In this document: positions 62,028-64,000 of the stretch, in pieces
How positions within the stretch are numbered: position 1 is the stretch's first letter
Layout of the letters: every line of letters starts with the position of its first letter
Assembly: GCA_026929865.2 (NCBI GenBank)
Contig: CM049409.1
Location: 16,618,952 to 16,682,951 of the forward strand
Source: Hyperoplus lanceolatus
Lineage: Eukaryota; Chordata; Actinopteri; Uranoscopiformes; Ammodytidae
DNA length: 64,000 bases
Reading direction: 5' to 3'
The notes under the pieces: model-generated
The model's input: only the letters and a program-made list of their open reading frames with translations
Told to the model about the DNA's origin: nothing
The model's database searches: none
Position numbers and translations under genes: made by a program

Positions 62028-62482
62028 AGCCCGGAGTGGCCATAGAGAGAAAAATATAGATATTTAAGCCACATTTTACTACATTGAGCATCTGAAACGC
62101 TACTTTGTGTGCACAAGACAGTTTGTTCCCACATTTAATTAATTTGTGGGCAAGATACAACTCGTTTGGTTAATTTGTACACTCAAGATAAGTGTCAGCA
62201 GCTATAAAAAGAGAACCAGCAGACTTGCAAGCTAAAATAAACTTAACTTACTGATTTTAAGTAGAAAGGCTGGTCAGTTGTGCTGGTTCTCTTTTTATAG
62301 GGTACACTTATCTTGAGCACAAAAATTAACCTAATGAGTTGTATTTTGTGGACAAAAATTGGGTTTAATGTGGGAACAAACTTTATCTTGTGTGAAAGCA
62401 TTAGCATTGTGAGTGCTGCGCGACATAGAAAAACATGGTCTCAATAAACTTTGTTTTTCTCTCTATGGCCACTCCAGGGTTC
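62028..62482. repeat. 455-bp foldback repeat upstream of the first itsn1 exon seen
   Basis: Left arm CCGGAGTGGCCATAGAGAGA (62031) is answered by TCTCTATGGCCACTCCAG (62460-62477). AAAAAGAGAACCAGCA near 62206 faces its inverse, GCTGGTTCTCTTTTT, near 62282, and CAAGATAAGTGTCAGC near 62186 faces TACACTTATCTTGAGC. The arms are diverged and about 190 bp; the loop is about 70 bp. No frame, no clear target duplication. Confidence 0.75.
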
Positions 62483-62972
62483 TGTACAGGAGACCTTTAT
62501 TCAGCCCTTATAAATTATTGCCTCTTAACATTTCATTTATTTGGCCTTTCAGGCTGAAAACAGCTGCAGTCATTGCTATTTTTGTCTGGGGGTTTGTCAC
62601 TGCAGGCGACAACGTTTAGATTAGAAAGCCATTTGATTTGGTCTGACTATCTTGATTACTGCTCACACGTGCCAAATTGCACAACTCTTCCCCCTTAAAG
62701 AAAATACATTTGAATATTTTTTTTATTACATTTCTATTGTACATTTTCTATTTCCTTGTCTATGTTTTAGTGTTTGCATGTAAACTTACTAACTAATGCA
62801 GCTTCAAGGGAAATGACTCACTATTCATAAACTTAACATATAACAAGGTGATAACTTATTTTGTAAAAGTAATAATTTTTTAGGAAAAACTCAACAGGCC
62901 CATAAAACAAAATAAAAAAATGTATTTGCAAATGCCAGTTCAACAGGAAGCTTCTATTGGACACGGTGTACT

Positions 62973-62974
<2 letters not shown>

Positions 62975-63004
<30 letters not shown>
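62975..63004. repeat. (TG)n microsatellite followed by (GA)n
   Basis: About 15 TG units, then CGCGCG and GAGAGA. Confidence 0.95.
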
Positions 63005-63010
<6 letters not shown>

Positions 63011-64000
63011 AGAGAGAGAGAGTAACGAGGCCAGTAAACTGCAGTCTGTCTCAGAGTGTTTAATCATCAGGACCATCAGATTCACCGCTTCAATAAAAAC
63101 CTCTGGACATTTTTGCTAACGACGCTATGCTAACATTCTGTACATTTCATTCATTAATTCAAGTATCCTTTTCATTCCTTTGTGTATCCATCTTACCACC
63201 TGTGTCCATAAAAATTGCTCATTCATGCTTTATTTTTCTCACACACTCACTCATCCATCCATCCATCCATCCATGCACGCTCGGACACCAAGTGCAGACT
63301 GGTTACATTTGGCCAGGCTGTTAAACCATTCGTTCATTCATCAGAGTTGCTATTTATATCAATAAGAAGCACCAACCATTACCATTTCATTAAAGTTAAG
63401 TATAGATCATACAGGGCTTTGATTTAATTATTTCATTGTTTTACTAAACAACCCACACTAGACCAGAGTCATGCATCAGAGCAGAGGTGATCCAAGTATG
63501 TGTTCCGTTTAAAATGGTAAAAAAAAAAAAAATGTTAAAAGTGTTTAGCTAGGGTGAGTATTGTCAAAATGGGACACTGTCAAAATGGGACAGTTAAACT
63601 TTGCAATGAAATAAATATTCAAGGAATACACAAAACAACCCAATAAAGTACCTATGTATAGCTTAGAGTGTCTGTGATGAATTAAAAAGTCACTTTGGTA
63701 TGACGTCATATGGGGGCGGCTGCCCACTTGGTCCAAGAATCACAATGGTAAGTGACATGACATAGCATTCTGACCTAAACGTGTTGCTTTTATAAAACTA
63801 AAACAAATACTTAATATATAATTCTTTTATATGTTGTAATGGTGTATAATTGTGCATGAAATTAACAATGAATTCATTTCTAAAACCTTACACAATTTTG
63901 TAAAATGCTTTTTTGATACTGTCCCAAATTCCAGTTGCCTACTGTCAAATGGGACAGTATATTATGGCAAATGCACCCTTTTTGTCATTTTAAGAGAGAA

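Larger units (their letters stand above)
61252..64000 (-). other. itsn1 intron sequence at the window edge
   Basis: No SH3- or linker-coding exon was recognised, so the stretch is probably intron. It holds a CA repeat near 61299-61318, the foldback at 62028, a TG repeat at 62975-63004, and a CATC repeat near 63251-63273. From about 63550 on come GTCAAAATGGGACA words that recur near 63940 (possible cut-off element). Confidence 0.6.

Noticed and set aside
63241-63275. CATC tandem repeat as a CRISPR-like or minisatellite array
   Set aside because: It is a plain tetranucleotide microsatellite with no spacers.

Overview
This window looks like nuclear DNA of a teleost fish, probably a percomorph. 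It holds four spliced protein-coding genes with GT-AG introns, many long (CA)n/(TG)n microsatellites, two good copies of a tRNA-derived SINE, Tc1-like remnants and many short inverted-repeat DNA elements. I built the gene models by joining exons by eye. Orthology is by recalled family sequence, not by a database search.

Layout, left to right. (1) plekha3 (FAPP1, a PI4P-binding PH protein of the trans-Golgi) is complete on the minus strand, 8 coding exons, 1183-6590, 261 aa. (2) A repeat-rich spacer runs from 6591 to 9471. (3) A klhl10-like BTB-BACK-kelch gene lies on the plus strand, 5 exons, 9472-13695. It has an in-frame TGA at 13465-13467 inside kelch repeat 5, while the frame stays open through repeat 6. 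(4) A spacer at 13724-19141 lies between the convergent klhl10-like and pdxk genes. (5) pdxk (pyridoxal kinase) is complete on the minus strand, 11 exons, 19142-46116, 307 aa; introns 1, 2, 5 and 8 are loaded with mobile elements. (6) An intergenic stretch runs from 46117 to about 49000. (7) The 3' end of itsn1 (intersectin 1, long form) lies on the minus strand: 15 exons at 53178-61251 encode the DH, PH and C2 modules. Its EH and SH3 exons would lie beyond the right edge.

The four genes do not form a functional unit; they are ordinary neighbours on a vertebrate chromosome. The less ordinary content is in the introns: two foldback Tc1-derived elements of equal length and design, a 1.19 kb palindrome filling most of pdxk intron 8, nested and abutting TTAA-flanked elements, two copies of one repeat that each carry a different younger insertion in a different site, and CA repeats placed directly after the 5' splice sites of several exons. 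I found no rRNA, CRISPR array, operon, viral gene or previously unknown multi-gene system.
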